DNA of 64,000 bases from Arthrobacter sp. Hiyo4 (GTDB lineage: Bacteria; Actinomycetota; Actinomycetes; Actinomycetales; Micrococcaceae). The stretch is taken from positions 868,001 through 932,000 of the forward strand of contig AP014718.1 of assembly GCA_002370555.1 (NCBI GenBank), in the 5' to 3' direction. Below the pieces are notes generated by a model. It did no database searches and was not told where the DNA came from. It saw nothing but the letters and a program-made list of their open reading frames with translations. This document shows positions 19,703 through 29,807 of this stretch, in pieces. The stretch's first letter is position 1. Every line of letters starts with the position of its first letter. Made by a program: the position numbers and the translations under genes.

Positions 19703-20184
19703 ATGGCTGACACGAACGCCAACGCCCTCGCGCTCGATCCCGCCACTGAGCTTCGAAATGTCGACCAGGCCCAATGGGCAAATCTCGAAGTGCTCCTGAA
19801 GGATGCAGCGCCCGGCGATCTCGCAGTCGCCGTCCGCACTTTTGTATCCGGGGCTCCTCGGCGGTCATTGGAATCTTCGATGACAACCTGCTCTGGGCGA
19901 GCCTGGTGGTCTCCGTCGACAACACAGGCAAACCCGCGTCAGTATCCACCATTCCCGGCCCGGCCGCGGAAGCGGGCGGTGACATGGCGAAGGCCGCCAA
20001 CGAGGCGGTGCGGTGGGTCCAAGCCCACCACGGGCCCTGTTCCCTGGGTCTTTTCGTCGACAAAGTACATGCAGAGGCGCTCCTGAGAGCTTCAGACAAA
20101 GCCGCCGCTCTACGCACAGCCTCGGCCGCCGGCGGACTCGTCCTGTCCCCGGTTCCTCCGGCACTGGCCATAGCACTCGCCTGA
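19703..20184 (+). CDS. unknown first gene of the sugar operon, one frameshift
   Basis: About 161 residues after joining two frames (one base missing near 19852). The product begins [20 protein letters not shown] and continues [48 protein letters not shown] and ends [11 protein letters not shown]. It has no signal peptide or membrane segment. I recognise no family. GGAAGGAGCGGG directly precedes the ATG. Its place as first gene after the LacI operators makes it part of the regulon. It could be a small enzyme or regulator of the pathway. Confidence 0.65.
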
Positions 20185-20228
20185 TCCACCCCAAAAATCC
20201 ATCCACTCACAAGCACTGGAGAACAACG

Positions 20229-21385
20229 ATGATCCGCAGGCTTCCCATCGTGGCCCTGGCCGCAGCCCTGTCCCTTTCCGTCGCTTCCTGCAGCAGTTCA
20301 ACAACGGCCACGTCAAACGCCCCCGACGCCGGCGTGTCCGAAAAGGCCCAGCAGGCCCTTGACAAGATCAAGGGCAGGTCCTGAGCAAGGGCCCCAACGG
20401 CGAGACGCCCTCGCCGGCGACCGTCGCAGACCTGACTCCCGAAGAGATCGAGAAGGTCAAGGGACTCAGCGCCAAAGCCGCCATCGTGATGCACTATGGC
20501 GGCAACGACTGGGCCACGGCCCAGGTCAACGGACTTAAGAGCGAGTTTGAAAAGCTCGGCATCAAGGTCATCGCCACAACCGACGCGAACTTCAAGCCGG
20601 ACAAGCAGGTTTCGGACATCGAGACTGTCATGACCCAGGACCCGGACATCATCGTCTCCATCCCCACGGACCCAGTGGCCACGGCCTCCGCCTACAAGAA
20701 AGCCGCGGATGCCGGGACGAAGCTGGTCTTCATGGACAACATCCCGCAGGGGCTGACCGCCGGTAAGGACTACGTCTCTGTTGTTTCTGCCGACAACTAT
20801 GGGAACGGTGTCGTCTCTGCCCACCAGATGGCCAAAGCACTCGGTGGCAAGGGGAAGATCGGGGTTGTCTTCCACCAGGCTGACTTCTTCGTGACCAAGC
20901 AGCGCTACGACGGGTTCAAGGAAACGATTACCAAGGAATACCCGGAGATCCAGATCGTCGAGGAAAAGGGGATCGCCGGTCCGGACTTCGCTGGAGACGC
21001 GCAGGCTGCTGCCAACGCCATGCTGAGCAAGTACCCTGACCTGTCCGGGATTTGGGCGGTCTGGGATGTCCCCGCAGAAGGTGTCATGGCCGCAGCTCGG
21101 GCCGCGGGCCGGCAGGACCTGAAGATCGCCACCGAGGACCTGGGCAAGAACGTTGCGATTGCCCTGGCCAAAGGCGAACTCGTCGTCGGACTGGGAGCGC
21201 AGGTTCCGTTCGACCAGGGTGTCACGGAAGCGCGGCTGGCCGCGGGGGCGCTCATCGGCAAGAAAGCTCCCGCCTATGTGGCGCTGAGTGCCCTTCCGGT
21301 TGACCACTCCAACGTCCTGGAAGCCTGGAAGCAGGTCTACCACGAGGACGCTCCGAAGGACATCCAAGACTCCTACAAGCAGTAG
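20229..21385 (+). CDS. sugar ABC transporter substrate-binding lipoprotein, one frameshift
   Basis: About 386 residues. The lipoprotein signal peptide MIRRLPIVALAAALSLSVAS ends at the lipobox cysteine (SVASC). The mature part is a type 1 periplasmic-binding fold of the ribose (CUT2) kind: AAIVMHYGGNDWATAQVNGL, DIIVSIPTDPVATASAYKKA, DYVSVVSADNYGNG, GIWAVWDVPAEGVMAAARAA. One base is missing near 20382. It feeds the ATPase and permease encoded next. The sugar is unknown; myo-inositol or a related polyol is suggested by the downstream IolE/IolG-like genes. Confidence 0.88.
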
Positions 21386-21438
21386 CCAAGACCCGACGGT
21401 GCGGGGGCCCCGCCCCGCACCGCACCGAAAGGGCAACG

Positions 21439-22951
21439 ATGAACACCGCAGACAATGTCGTCGAGATGCGCTCGATTTCCAAGGGCTTCAACGGCGTTAC
21501 CGTACTGAAGGACGTGAGCTTCGACGTCCGCAAGGGCGAGGTCCACGCGCTGGCAGGCGGCAACGGCGCAGGGAAGTCCACGCTGATGAAGATCCTCCAG
21601 GGCGTTTACCAGGCAGACGCCGGGGAGATCCTCATTGGAGGCAAACCGGCCGCCATCAACTCCATCCAGGACGCGAAGGCTGCCGGGATCGGAATGGTCT
21701 TCCAGGAATTCAGCCTCGTACCGAGCCTGACCGTTGCACAGAACATCTTCCTTGCCGCCGAACCGCTCGGCAGGGGCGGGCTCATTGACGACCGTGCCGC
21801 GGTGAAACGGGCCAGGGAGGTCTTCTCTGAGATGGAGGTCGACGTCGACCCCCGCGCCGAGGTCTCGCGGCTCGGCACCGCGTACTGGCAGTTGACCGAG
21901 ATCGCCAAGGCCCTGGCACAGAACGCCCAGGTGCTGATCATGGACGAGCCCACAGCCAGCCTGGCCCGGCATGAATCCGAAGCCCTCTTCGAACTGATTG
22001 ACCGCCTCAAGCAGCGCGGCATTTCAATTATCTACATCTCCCACCGCATGGATGAGGTGTACAGGCTCGCGGACCGGATCACCATCCTCCGCGACGGCCG
22101 CCACCTCCTCACCGCGCCACTGACGGACGTCACTCCCGAACAGATCGTGGAAGGCATCGTCGGCAAGAAAATCGAGGGCCAGCTTTCCTATCGTGCCCGG
22201 GACCACGCGGAACACCACGGGCGCCGCTGCTGGAAGTCCGCGGCCTCAACGCGGGGCAACGGGTGCGCAACGTTTCCTTTACGCTCCGGACCGGCGAAAT
22301 CCTCGGCCTGGCAGGGCTGATGGGAAGCGGACGAACCGAGCTCGCCCGTGCCCTCTTCGGCATTGACAAGGTGGACAGCGGGAAGTCCTCCTGCGGGGAA
22401 AGAAGGTCACACTTAGCTCACCGCAACAGGCCATCAACGCCGGACTCGCCCTCATCCCGGAGGACCGCAGGGCCCAGGGCCTCGTCCTGGAGCACTCCGT
22501 CCAGGACAACCTGCTGCTTCCCCTCCTTGGCCAGATCCAGCGGGGACCCCTCCTGGACGGCGCCAAGGGCAAGGAATTGTCCGCGTCCTTGATCAAGAGG
22601 TTCGCCGTGAAGGTCGCCCACCCCCACCGCCCAGTGCGGCTCCTCTCGGGCGGAAACCAGCAGAAGGTGGTCATCGCCAAGTGGCTGGGCACCGATCCGG
22701 ACATCCTGATCCTGGACGAGCCGACGGCCGGCGTCGACATCGGCACCAAAAGCGAAATCCTGGACATGATCCGTGAGCTGGCCAGCGCCGGCAAAGCCGT
22801 CATCGTCATCTCCTCCGAGTACCCCGAACTACTCGCGGTCAGCGACCGCGTCCTCGTCCTCAAGGACGGTTCCATCATCCGTGACATTCCCGCAGCGAAA
22901 TCGCTGACGAGGAATATCTCCAACTCGCAGTCCAAGGAGTCTGAACAGTGA
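21439..22951 (+). CDS. sugar ABC transporter ATPase (CUT2, two domains), two frameshifts
   Basis: About 505 residues with two nucleotide-binding domains. Domain 1 has Walker [10 protein letters not shown], a degenerate signature ([15 protein letters not shown]) and Walker B VLIMDEP. Domain 2 has a degenerate Walker A region ([16 protein letters not shown]), the signature [16 protein letters not shown] and Walker B ILILDEP. This asymmetry is normal for RbsA/MglA-type proteins. Frames change near 22210 and near 22385, each by one missing base. The stop overlaps the permease start. Confidence 0.88.
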
Positions 22952-23930
22952 GCAAGGCAAACTCCATAACGCCGCGGGACAACGCGGCCCGCAATTTCGG
23001 CACCTTCCTGAAAGAACTCGACTGGCGGCGTTATGTCATCTACATCGGCTTCGTCGTTGTCTTCCTTTTCTTCGCAGTTTTGCTGCGCGAACAGGGCTTC
23101 ATGTCGCCGAACAACCTGCTGAACATCTTCCGGCAGACCGCCACGATCACCGTCATCGCCGTCGGCATGACCTATGTGATTGCGTGTGCAGAGATCGACC
23201 TGAGCGTCGGATCCGTGGCCGGTCTCTCCAGTGTCTGCACTGCGATGGCACTCTCCCAGTGGGCCTGATCCCCGGCATCCTGGCCGGCCTCGCCGTCGGG
23301 CTCGTCGTCGGATCGGTCAACGGTGCCCTGGTCAGCCTCCTTGGCATCCCATCCTTCCTGGTGACCCTCGGCATGCTTGGCATCGCCGTCGGCGTGGCCC
23401 AGTGGATCACGGCGTCGGCGCCTCAGCCCATCCTGAACGACACGTTCAACATGCTGTTTGGATCCGGCAACTTCGGTCCAATTCCGGGCCTGGTGGTGTG
23501 GAGCGCCATCTTCGTCGCCCTTGGCGCCGTCGTGCTGAACCGCACCAAGTTCGGCCGCCAGGTCCTGGCTACAGGAGGCAACCGCAACGCCGCAGAGTTC
23601 ACCGGCATCAACACCAAGCGGATCAAATTCCAGGTGCTCCTCATCTCGGCCGTGGCGGCAAGCGTCGCCGGCATGCTCTACGCCGGCCGTCTCCAGTCCG
23701 GACGGTTCCAGTGGGGATCGGGAGACGAACTCTCTGCGATCGCTGCCGTCATCCTGGGTGGAACCAGCCTCTTCGGTGGGTTCGGCTCCATCATCGGTAC
23801 TCTCTTCGGGGCCCTGCTGATTGGACTGATCAACAACGGACTGATCCTCGCCGGGCTCGACAGCAGCCAGCAGCAGGTGGTCCGCGGCGCCATCATCATC
23901 CTCGCCGTCGCCCTCGCCAGGAAGAAGTAG
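22948..23930 (+). CDS. sugar ABC transporter permease (RbsC-like), one frameshift
   Basis: About 328 residues, very hydrophobic, with eight to ten membrane segments. AEIDLSVGSVAGLSSV and NGALVSLLGIPSFLVTLGMLGI are the conserved cytoplasmic and coupling regions of CUT2 permeases. GRQVLATGGNRNAAEFTGI is the EAA-like loop contacting the ATPase. One base is missing near 23265. It overlaps the ATPase gene by four bases and is followed within five bases by an oxidoreductase gene. Confidence 0.88.
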
Positions 23931-23934
23931 CACC

Positions 23935-25086
23935 GTGACTTTCCCACTACGTGCCGGAATTATCGGAACAGGATTCATGGGTTCTGTCCACGCCCATGCA
24001 GTACGCGCAACAGGCGGTGAAGTCACCGCAGTCGCAGGCCGGACCTTGGCGGCAGCCGAGTCGGCCGCAGCCGGCTCGGGCCCGCTTCGCGGCCGCTACG
24101 CCCGAAGCGCTGATAGCGCGGGACGATGTGGACGTGGTCCACATCTGCACCCCGAATGCCACCCACGCGGACCTCGCACGCAAGGCCATTGCGGCAGGAA
24201 AAGCAGTCATCTGCGAAAAACCACTGGCCACCAGCGTCGATGACGCCCGGGAGCTGACAGCCCTCGCGGACCAGGCCGGCGTAGTCACCGGCGTTCCGTT
24301 CGTGTACCGGTTTTATCCGGCCGTACGCGAAGCACGCGACCGCATCAGCCGCGGCGACGCAGGCAACCTGTGGCTCCTGCACGGCTCGTACCTGCAGGAC
24401 TGGCTCGCCGGCGCAGAAGCCACCAACTGGCGGGTCGATTCAGCGATCGGCGGCGCGTCCAGGGCTTTCGGTGACATCGGCGTCCACTGGTGCGACCTCA
24501 TGGAATTCACCACCGGGCACAGGATTACCCGGCTCGTGGCGAACACCAGCCGTGCCTACGATCAGCGGGAAACCGGGGGGAGTAAGTCCGCCGTGGCTAC
24601 CGAGGACGGGGCAACGCTCCTGTTCGAGACGGACAAGGGTGCCACAGGATCCTTGGTGGTCAGCCAGGTCAGTCCCGGCAGGAAGAACCGCCTCTGGTTC
24701 TCTTTCGACGGAACCGAAGCGTCTTTCAGTTTCAACCAGGAACGGCCGGAGACCCTGCACGTCGGCCGCACCGACTCGATCTCCGAAATCCCGGTCGGCC
24801 CGCAAACACTCACAACCCGGGCGGCCGGCGGTACGCCAGACTTCCTCCGGGCCACCCGCAGGGATACCAGGACAGCTTCAACGCCTTCGTCGCAGACGTA
24901 TACGCGGCTGTCCAGGGCCAAGCACCTGACGGCCTGCCCACTTTCCGGGACGGATTACGGGCAGCCCTCATTACCGATGCGGTCGTATCCTCGGCGGCGC
25001 TGCAGACATGGGTCGACGTTCCCCAAACAGACAGCCTCGTCGGAGCACTCAAGTTTTCCTCAGCAGCTGAAAGGCAGAAGCTATGA
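23935..25086 (+). CDS. Gfo/Idh/MocA family oxidoreductase, several missing bases
   Basis: About 384 residues. The N-terminal Rossmann motif is GIIGTGFMGSVHAHAVRA. VDVVHICTPNATHADLARKAI and AVICEKPLATS contain the conserved EKP lysine. Frames change near 24090 (two bases, or a similar small indel) and near 24850 (one base). The last codons end in CTA TGA, whose TGA overlaps the next ATG. It likely oxidises or epimerises the imported sugar with NAD. It is paralogous to the enzyme at 25970. Confidence 0.82.
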
Positions 25087-25903
25087 AACTCGGTTACTGT
25101 TCCATCACCTGGGGCGGCGTCGTCGGCCACCCGCAAGGTGTGACGAGCGTGAAGGACCTTTTCTACCTGACCCACGGGTCGATGCGGGACGCCGTCCAGG
25201 ACATCGCATCAGTCGGCTACCAGGGTGTTGAAATGTTCGACGGCAACCTCGCGGAATATGCAGAGAAGCCCGAAGAACTCAAGGAGATCCTGGCTTCTGC
25301 CGGAATCGAACTGACCAGCGTCTATACCGGGGCGAACTTCATCTACGCCGACATACTTCCCGACGAGCTCCACCGGATCCACCGCACCGCCGAATTGGCT
25401 GCCAGCTTCGGAGCAGAACGGCTCGTAGTAGGAGGCGGAGCACGCCGCGCGGCCGGCACCACCGAGGAAGACTACCGCCGGCTCGGCCAGGCGCTGGACA
25501 AAGTCACCGACATCGCGGAAAGCTTCGGGCTGTCAGCAAGCTACCACCCGCACCTGACCACCATCGTCGAGAGCCCGGACGAACTGGACAAGCTGATGCC
25601 GCTGACCCGGATCGGCTTCTGCCCCGACACCGCCCACCTGGCTGCCGGTGGGGCCGACCCAGCCGCGATCATCCGCAAATACCCCGACCGTATCCGGCAC
25701 GTCCACCTCAAAGACTTCCAGCAGGACCCTTCAACTTCCTCCCCCTGGGGCAGGGCGAGCTGGACTTCCCGGACATCATCGCCGCAATCCGGGAAAGCGG
25801 GTATGACAGCTGGCTCATGGTCGAACTCGACAACTACGACGGTGACCCCCGCGAAGCAGCAGCCCTCAGCAAGAAGTACCTGGACAAGCTCCTCTCTCAC
25901 TAA
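25083..25903 (+). CDS. sugar phosphate isomerase/epimerase (IolE-like), one frameshift
   Basis: About 274 residues, a xylose isomerase-like TIM barrel. Metal-ligand regions are GYQGVEMFD, ASYHPHLTTIVES, GFCPDTAHLAAGGADP and HVHLKDFQ, then GYDSWLMVELDNYDGDP near the end. This matches inosose dehydratases and related epimerases (IolE/IolI). One base is missing near 25735. The gene overlaps the preceding oxidoreductase by ATGA. It probably processes the keto-sugar made by the neighbouring dehydrogenases. Confidence 0.83.
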
Positions 25904-25969
25904 TTTTTCAACCGCGGGGGACTGCCACAGCCGGCATTTGCCCTGCCTTCCGGAAGGAACAAGATTCAC

Positions 25970-27142
25970 ATGCAGAACCTCAACGTCGGCCTCATTGGAG
26001 GCGGCTTCATGGGCAAGGCCCACTCGCTGGCTTACGCCGCCATGCCCATGTTCTTCTGGCCTGCGCCGGCACTGCCGGTCCGCAAGGTCATTGCCGAAGC
26101 CACCGAAGACCTGGCTTCGGAAGCGGCCCGCCGCTTCGGCTTCGAAAAGTCCACCTCGGATTGGCGCAGCATCATCGAGGACCCGGACATTGACGTCGTC
26201 GACATTGCAACGCCCAATCACCTCCACGCCGAGATTGCCATTGCCGCGGCCGAAGCTGGCAAACACATCATCTGCGAAAAGCCCTTGGCCCGTACGGGCG
26301 AAGAATCCAAGGCCATGTACGACGCAGTCAAAGATAAGAACATCGTCCACATGGTTGCCTTCAACTACCGCCGGACCCCTGCCGTTGCGCTGGCAAAGAA
26401 ATACATCGAGGAAGGGGCCATTGGCCGCATCCTCAGCTTCCGCGGGACCTACCTGCAGGACTGGAGCGCCGACCCCAACTCACCGCTCTCCTGGCGTTTC
26501 CAGAAATCCATCGCAGGTTCCGGCGCCCTCGGCGACATCGCAACGCACGTCATTGACATGGCCCGCTATCTCGTCGGCGAGTTCAGCGCCGTCAACGCCA
26601 TGCTGTCCACTTGGATCCCCGAGCGGCCGCTGCAGACGGGCGGCGCTGACGCGCTCGGCACCGTGCGTGGCGAAGAAGGCCCGCGCGGCCAGGTTGATGT
26701 TGACGATGAAGTGATGACGATGATCCGCTTCGCCAACGGAGCCGTGGGATCCGTTGAGGCAACACGCAACGCCTATGGCAGGAACAACTACATCACCTTC
26801 GAAATCCACGGAACCGAAGGAAGCATCGTGTTCAACTACGAGCGGCGCGACGAACTGCAGGTCTGCTTCGCGTCCGACCCAGGCGACCGCCGGGGATTCC
26901 GTACGGTTTATACCGGACCCGCACACCCCTATGGCGAAGGACTGTGGCCCATCCCTGCTCTCGGCATCGGATACGGCGAAACGAAGATCATCGAGGCCTA
27001 CGACTTCTTCAAGGCCATCGCAGAAGGCGGCAGCGTAAGCCCGAGCTTTGCCGACGGCTATCAGGTAGCCCTCATCGACGACGCAATCGTCGAGTCCGCT
27101 GCAAAGGAATCCTGGGTCGACGTTCCACAAATCAACGCATGA
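25970..27142 (+). CDS. Gfo/Idh/MocA family oxidoreductase
   Basis: 390 residues, intact. The start NVGLIGGGFMGKAHSLAYA is the nucleotide-binding motif, followed by VVDIATPNHLHAEIAIAAAEAGKHIICEKPLA with the catalytic EKP. GALGDIATHVIDMARYLVGE carries the D-x3-H typical of active inositol dehydrogenase-like enzymes. The family uses NAD(H) or NADP(H) on sugars and cyclitols. It is the intact partner of the damaged paralog at 23935, and both sit in the LacI-controlled operon. Confidence 0.88.
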   Translation: MQNLNVGLIGGGFMGKAHSLAYAAMPMFFWPAPALPVRKVIAEATEDLASEAARRFGFEKSTSDWRSIIEDPDIDVVDIATPNHLHAEIAIAAAEAGKHIICEKPLARTGEESKAMYDAVKDKNIVHMVAFNYRRTPAVALAKKYIEEGAIGRILSFRGTYLQDWSADPNSPLSWRFQKSIAGSGALGDIATHVIDMARYLVGEFSAVNAMLSTWIPERPLQTGGADALGTVRGEEGPRGQVDVDDEVMTMIRFANGAVGSVEATRNAYGRNNYITFEIHGTEGSIVFNYERRDELQVCFASDPGDRRGFRTVYTGPAHPYGEGLWPIPALGIGYGETKIIEAYDFFKAIAEGGSVSPSFADGYQVALIDDAIVESAAKESWVDVPQINA

Positions 27143-27209
27143 CCCGACGGGAGGGGCGGCGAGCGGGCCGCCCCTCCCGCAGGCACAGGAGCACCCGAGG
27201 ACGTATAAA

Positions 27210-27539
27210 TTGCCACATACATCAGTCAACCAAGAAGAAGCGCAGGTATGGCTAATGCCTGTGTTTATCGCCAAAGCAGGGCAAGAAGCAAGGCTTCATG
27301 AGGCACTTGTTGGGCTGCAGTCCGCGAGCCGGGAAGACGCAGGATGCCTGGGATACACGGTCTTCTCTGACGATCAACGGCCGGGTACGTTCGTCCTCTT
27401 TGAGGGATGGGTTCGCCGCGGGGACCTCGAGGCCCATAACGAAGAAGACCATGTAAGGGAATTCGTGAAAGAGGTGCAGCCCCTGCTGGCCGTACCGTTC
27501 TCCGTAACTCCCATCACTCCTCTTGCCGGAAGGCGCTGA
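27210..27539 (+). CDS. antibiotic biosynthesis monooxygenase (ABM) domain protein
   Basis: 109 residues. It has one ABM/quinol monooxygenase-like ferredoxin fold: VFIAKAGQEARLHEALVGLQ, EDAGCLGYTVFSDDQRPGTFVLFEGW, then LEAHNEEDHVREFV with the conserved histidines. Such dimers act on quinols or protect against reactive products. A TTG start at 27210 has GAGGA nine bases upstream; the ATG at 27255 is an alternative. It is the last gene of the sugar operon. Confidence 0.75.
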   Translation: MPHTSVNQEEAQVWLMPVFIAKAGQEARLHEALVGLQSASREDAGCLGYTVFSDDQRPGTFVLFEGWVRRGDLEAHNEEDHVREFVKEVQPLLAVPFSVTPITPLAGRR

Positions 27540-27549
27540 CGAGGCCTAC

Positions 27550-27617
27550 GGGAGCGGCTGCCGTTCGCCGACGCTGACGGAGGACGACGGCGGCAGGTAG
27601 TCCCGCCGTCGTCGTTC
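27550..27617. repeat. family B hairpin repeat
   Basis: The core stem ACGACGGCGG (27584-27593) pairs with CCGCCGTCGT (27603-27612) around a 9-base loop. The preceding 34 bases are shared with the copy at 8932. It follows the last gene of the sugar operon and precedes mazEF, so it may terminate transcription. Confidence 0.75.
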
Positions 27618-27683
27618 CAGGCGTTGCTTCTGGCTAGGGGACGATCGGGCCAAGCCTGGCAGCATGCGTGTGACAGGTCAAAG

Positions 27684-27697
27684 CGTTACATGTAACG
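27684..27697. promoter_or_regulatory. palindromic operator upstream of mazE
   Basis: CGTTACATGTAACG is a perfect 14-base palindrome ending eight bases before the mazE ATG. Toxin-antitoxin operons are usually autoregulated through such a site. Confidence 0.7.
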
Positions 27698-27704
27698 TTG
27701 AAGT

Positions 27705-27908
27705 ATGAGCGTTAGGGATCGTGTAGCCCGGCATCGTCTTGCTATGCGGGAACGGGGCTTCCGGCAGATTCAGATGTGGGTGCCGGACGCGCGCACGGAT
27801 AAGTTCAGGCGCGAGGCCGAACGTCAGGCCCTGGCGGTTGCCGCTGCGGACCGCGCCTTCGACGACCAGGACTTCGTCGAACGGATCGCGGAAGACTGGC
27901 CGGAGTGA
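27705..27908 (+). CDS. mazE: antitoxin MazE (DUF3018-like)
   Basis: 67 residues. SVRDRVARHRLAMRERGFRQIQMWVPD is the DNA-binding N-terminal part of the antitoxin family formerly DUF3018. The acidic C-terminus (FDDQDFVERIAEDWPE) would wrap around and block the toxin. It overlaps mazF by four bases (GTGA). The palindrome just upstream is the likely autoregulation site. Confidence 0.85.
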   Translation: MSVRDRVARHRLAMRERGFRQIQMWVPDARTDKFRREAERQALAVAAADRAFDDQDFVERIAEDWPE

Positions 27909-28231
27909 ACCGCGGTGAACTGTGGGCGGTGCCGGGCGGCACGTATGCGCAGAAGCCGCGGCCGGCGCTCATCATCCAGGATGACTTGTTCGGCGCGTCA
28001 GAATCGGTCACCGTGGTTCCGCTGACCTCGCACCTCACGGACGCTCCCTTGTTGCGGCTGACGGTGAATCCAAGCCCCTTGACAGGGCTGGCGCAGAGCA
28101 GCCAGATCATGGTGGACAAGCTGACGACGGTACGCCGCGCCAACCTCGGCCAGCGAATCGGCAGAATCGATTCCGAGACCATGGTTGCTGTGGAGCAGTC
28201 GCTCGCCGTCTTCCTCGGGCTGGCACGCTGA
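27905..28231 (+). CDS. mazF: toxin MazF, mRNA interferase
   Basis: 108 residues, PemK/MazF fold. NRGELWAVPGG at the start, RPALIIQDDLFG with the conserved RP, and SVTVVPLTSHL (strand with the catalytic serine/threonine) are present, then QIMVDKLTTVRRANLGQRIG. MazF cuts RNA at short sequence motifs and arrests translation when MazE is degraded. It starts with GTG overlapping the mazE stop. Confidence 0.88.
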   Translation: MNRGELWAVPGGTYAQKPRPALIIQDDLFGASESVTVVPLTSHLTDAPLLRLTVNPSPLTGLAQSSQIMVDKLTTVRRANLGQRIGRIDSETMVAVEQSLAVFLGLAR

Positions 28232-28232
28232 C

Positions 28233-28276
28233 GGAGGGCGACGGCGGCAGGTAGTCCCGCCGTCGTCGTTCCCTCC
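28233..28276. repeat. family B hairpin repeat (partial)
   Basis: CGACGGCGG (28239-28247) pairs with CCGCCGTCG (28257-28265), with the same loop as the 27550 copy. An outer GGAGGG/CCCTCC stem (28233-28238 with 28271-28276) extends it. It starts two bases after the mazF stop and probably ends that transcript. Confidence 0.75.
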
Positions 28277-28326
28277 GCTGCTGCTGGCGGAGCGGTCGAT
28301 GGCATACCGCGTGCAAGAATGACGCC

Positions 28327-28806
28327 ATGACCTCCGAACCTCACGAATCCGCCGCCCCCGAAGCGCCGGCCGCCTTCGGCCCAGCATTCGAAGCCGCCTG
28401 CCAGGCCGCCCAAAAGAGCCTGAGCGAAGGCGGCATCCCCATCGGAGCGGCGCTGGCCCGGGACGGTATGGTCATCGCGAGCGGCCACAACGAACGGGTC
28501 CAGAACGCCGACCCCATCGCGCACGGCGAAATGTCCGCCCTTCGTGCAGCCGGCCGGCAGAAGAGCTACCGGGACACCACGCTCTACACCACCCTCGCCC
28601 CGTGTGCCATGTGCGCCGGAACCATCATCCAGTTCAAAATCCCCCGCGTGGTGGTGGGGGAAGCGCGCACGTTCGACGGCGAACTTGAGCTTCTGCGCTC
28701 ACGTGGCGTTGAGGTGGTGGTCCTGGATGACCCGCGTTGCGTGGACATGATGCGCACCTTCCAGGCTGAGAACCCGGACCTGTGGGCGGAGGACATCGCC
28801 GAGTAG
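28327..28806 (+). CDS. nucleoside/cytosine deaminase
   Basis: 159 residues, intact. The zinc site is AHGEMSALRAAGR (HAE-like, here HGE) and PCAMCAGTIIQF. IPIGAALARDGMVIASGHNERVQ is the typical N-terminal part. EDIAE at the end resembles yeast-type cytosine deaminases and nucleoside deaminases. It converts an amino base to the keto form in nucleobase salvage. The HGE instead of HAE changes the residue beside the zinc histidine, not the catalytic glutamate. A dead partial copy lies at 15642. Confidence 0.88.
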   Translation: MTSEPHESAAPEAPAAFGPAFEAACQAAQKSLSEGGIPIGAALARDGMVIASGHNERVQNADPIAHGEMSALRAAGRQKSYRDTTLYTTLAPCAMCAGTIIQFKIPRVVVGEARTFDGELELLRSRGVEVVVLDDPRCVDMMRTFQAENPDLWAEDIAE

Positions 28807-28879
28807 GCCTGGACGTTTTCCAACGGATCGGCGGGTGGTTCACTGGAACCTGCGACTCCATCCACAAGGAGGAACCCCC

Positions 28880-29020
28880 GTGCGGAAGATCATCCTGATG
28901 ATGTTTGTTGGCGGTGGACGGGTTCTTCGAGCGGCCGGATCATGCACGAGCTGATGGCCGGGTTCCGGCCCACGGCTGATGGCGGGCTGGAAACGGCCCA
29001 CCTCGGGGATTCCCGCCGTC
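28880..29020 (+). pseudogene. remnant of a dihydrofolate reductase-like (RibD C-terminal) gene
   Basis: AAGGAGG precedes a GTG at 28880. The first codons read RKIILMMFVG and then, with one base restored, VDGFFERPDH, which is the common start of YhjK/DHFR-like proteins. Homology is lost within about 100 bases and no full domain follows. It is a truncated remnant. Confidence 0.5.
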
Positions 29021-29216
29021 GTGCACCCCCTTTGGCCGCGGCGCCCACGCACCGTCCACGAAGCAGTGCCCCGCCAACCCGGCGGGGGCACTGCTGGTCG
29101 AAGCGGCCGTCAGGTTCCTTACCCGATGAGGATGGTATAAGCGTGACGGAGGAGCTGATGATGGCGATGAGAGCCCACGACTGCGATGAAGATCTGAGGT
29201 AAACGGGCGCGGCGGG

Positions 29217-29644
29217 TTACGCCTCGGCTTCGATGAGTTCCTTCATTTTGCGCAGGCTGCCTTCGATCATGCTGGGATCCATGGAGGCGTCCATCGCCGG
29301 AATGTCCAGGTAGATGGTCAGTCTGGTGCGGCCGTCCCCGTCCAGGGCTCCATGGTCATGCGCGAATGGACTTCCAGTGGGCCCATTGGGGTGTGGTCAA
29401 GTATCCGCGCTCCCATCGACTGCTCCGGTTCGAATTCGACGATCTCCATTGTGCCTTCGATGGGTGCACCTACCCGGGTGTGCCGGCGCCGGTACTGCGA
29501 CCCGACTCGAAGAGGACCCTCCGTGAGCTGTTGGAGCTCCATGTGGGGGTCCCACCGCGGATGGTTCTTCAGATGGTTCACGGCGACAAAATCAAATACA
29601 GCCGATGGCGGCCGGTCTATAACAATGGAGCGATCAAGTTTCAT
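29217..29644 (-). CDS. SRPBCC family protein, one frameshift
   Basis: About 142 residues. It starts MKLDRSIVIDRPPSAVFDFV and continues NHLKNHPRWDPHMELQQLTEGPLRVGSQYRR..., the lipid-transfer-like fold of polyketide cyclase/dehydrase proteins. The C-terminal helix IEGSLRKMKELIEAEA is in a second frame, with one base missing near 29345. Ligand and role are unknown. Confidence 0.75.
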
Positions 29645-29807
29645 GATCCGGCCCTGCTTATCCGTCGTGGGTGGATAACCGCAGTATATTCCCGCACCGC
29701 CGCCGCCAGCCACGGTGAATTGGCACTACCGGCGGCCAGGAGCCAGGAGGCGAGACCCGCCGTCGGGGAACACTGGCTGCCGGATTCCCGGCCGTGCGCT
29801 CCTTGGC

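Noticed and set aside
18443..27142. Whole sugar operon as a decaying pseudogene cluster
   Set aside because: Each break is a single missing base with the correct protein continuing in the next frame, and intact genes and perfect operators remain; sequencing error is simpler.
27550..28276. CRISPR-like repeat pair around mazEF
   Set aside because: Only two or three copies, irregular spacing with genes between, and strong hairpin symmetry; no cas gene is present.
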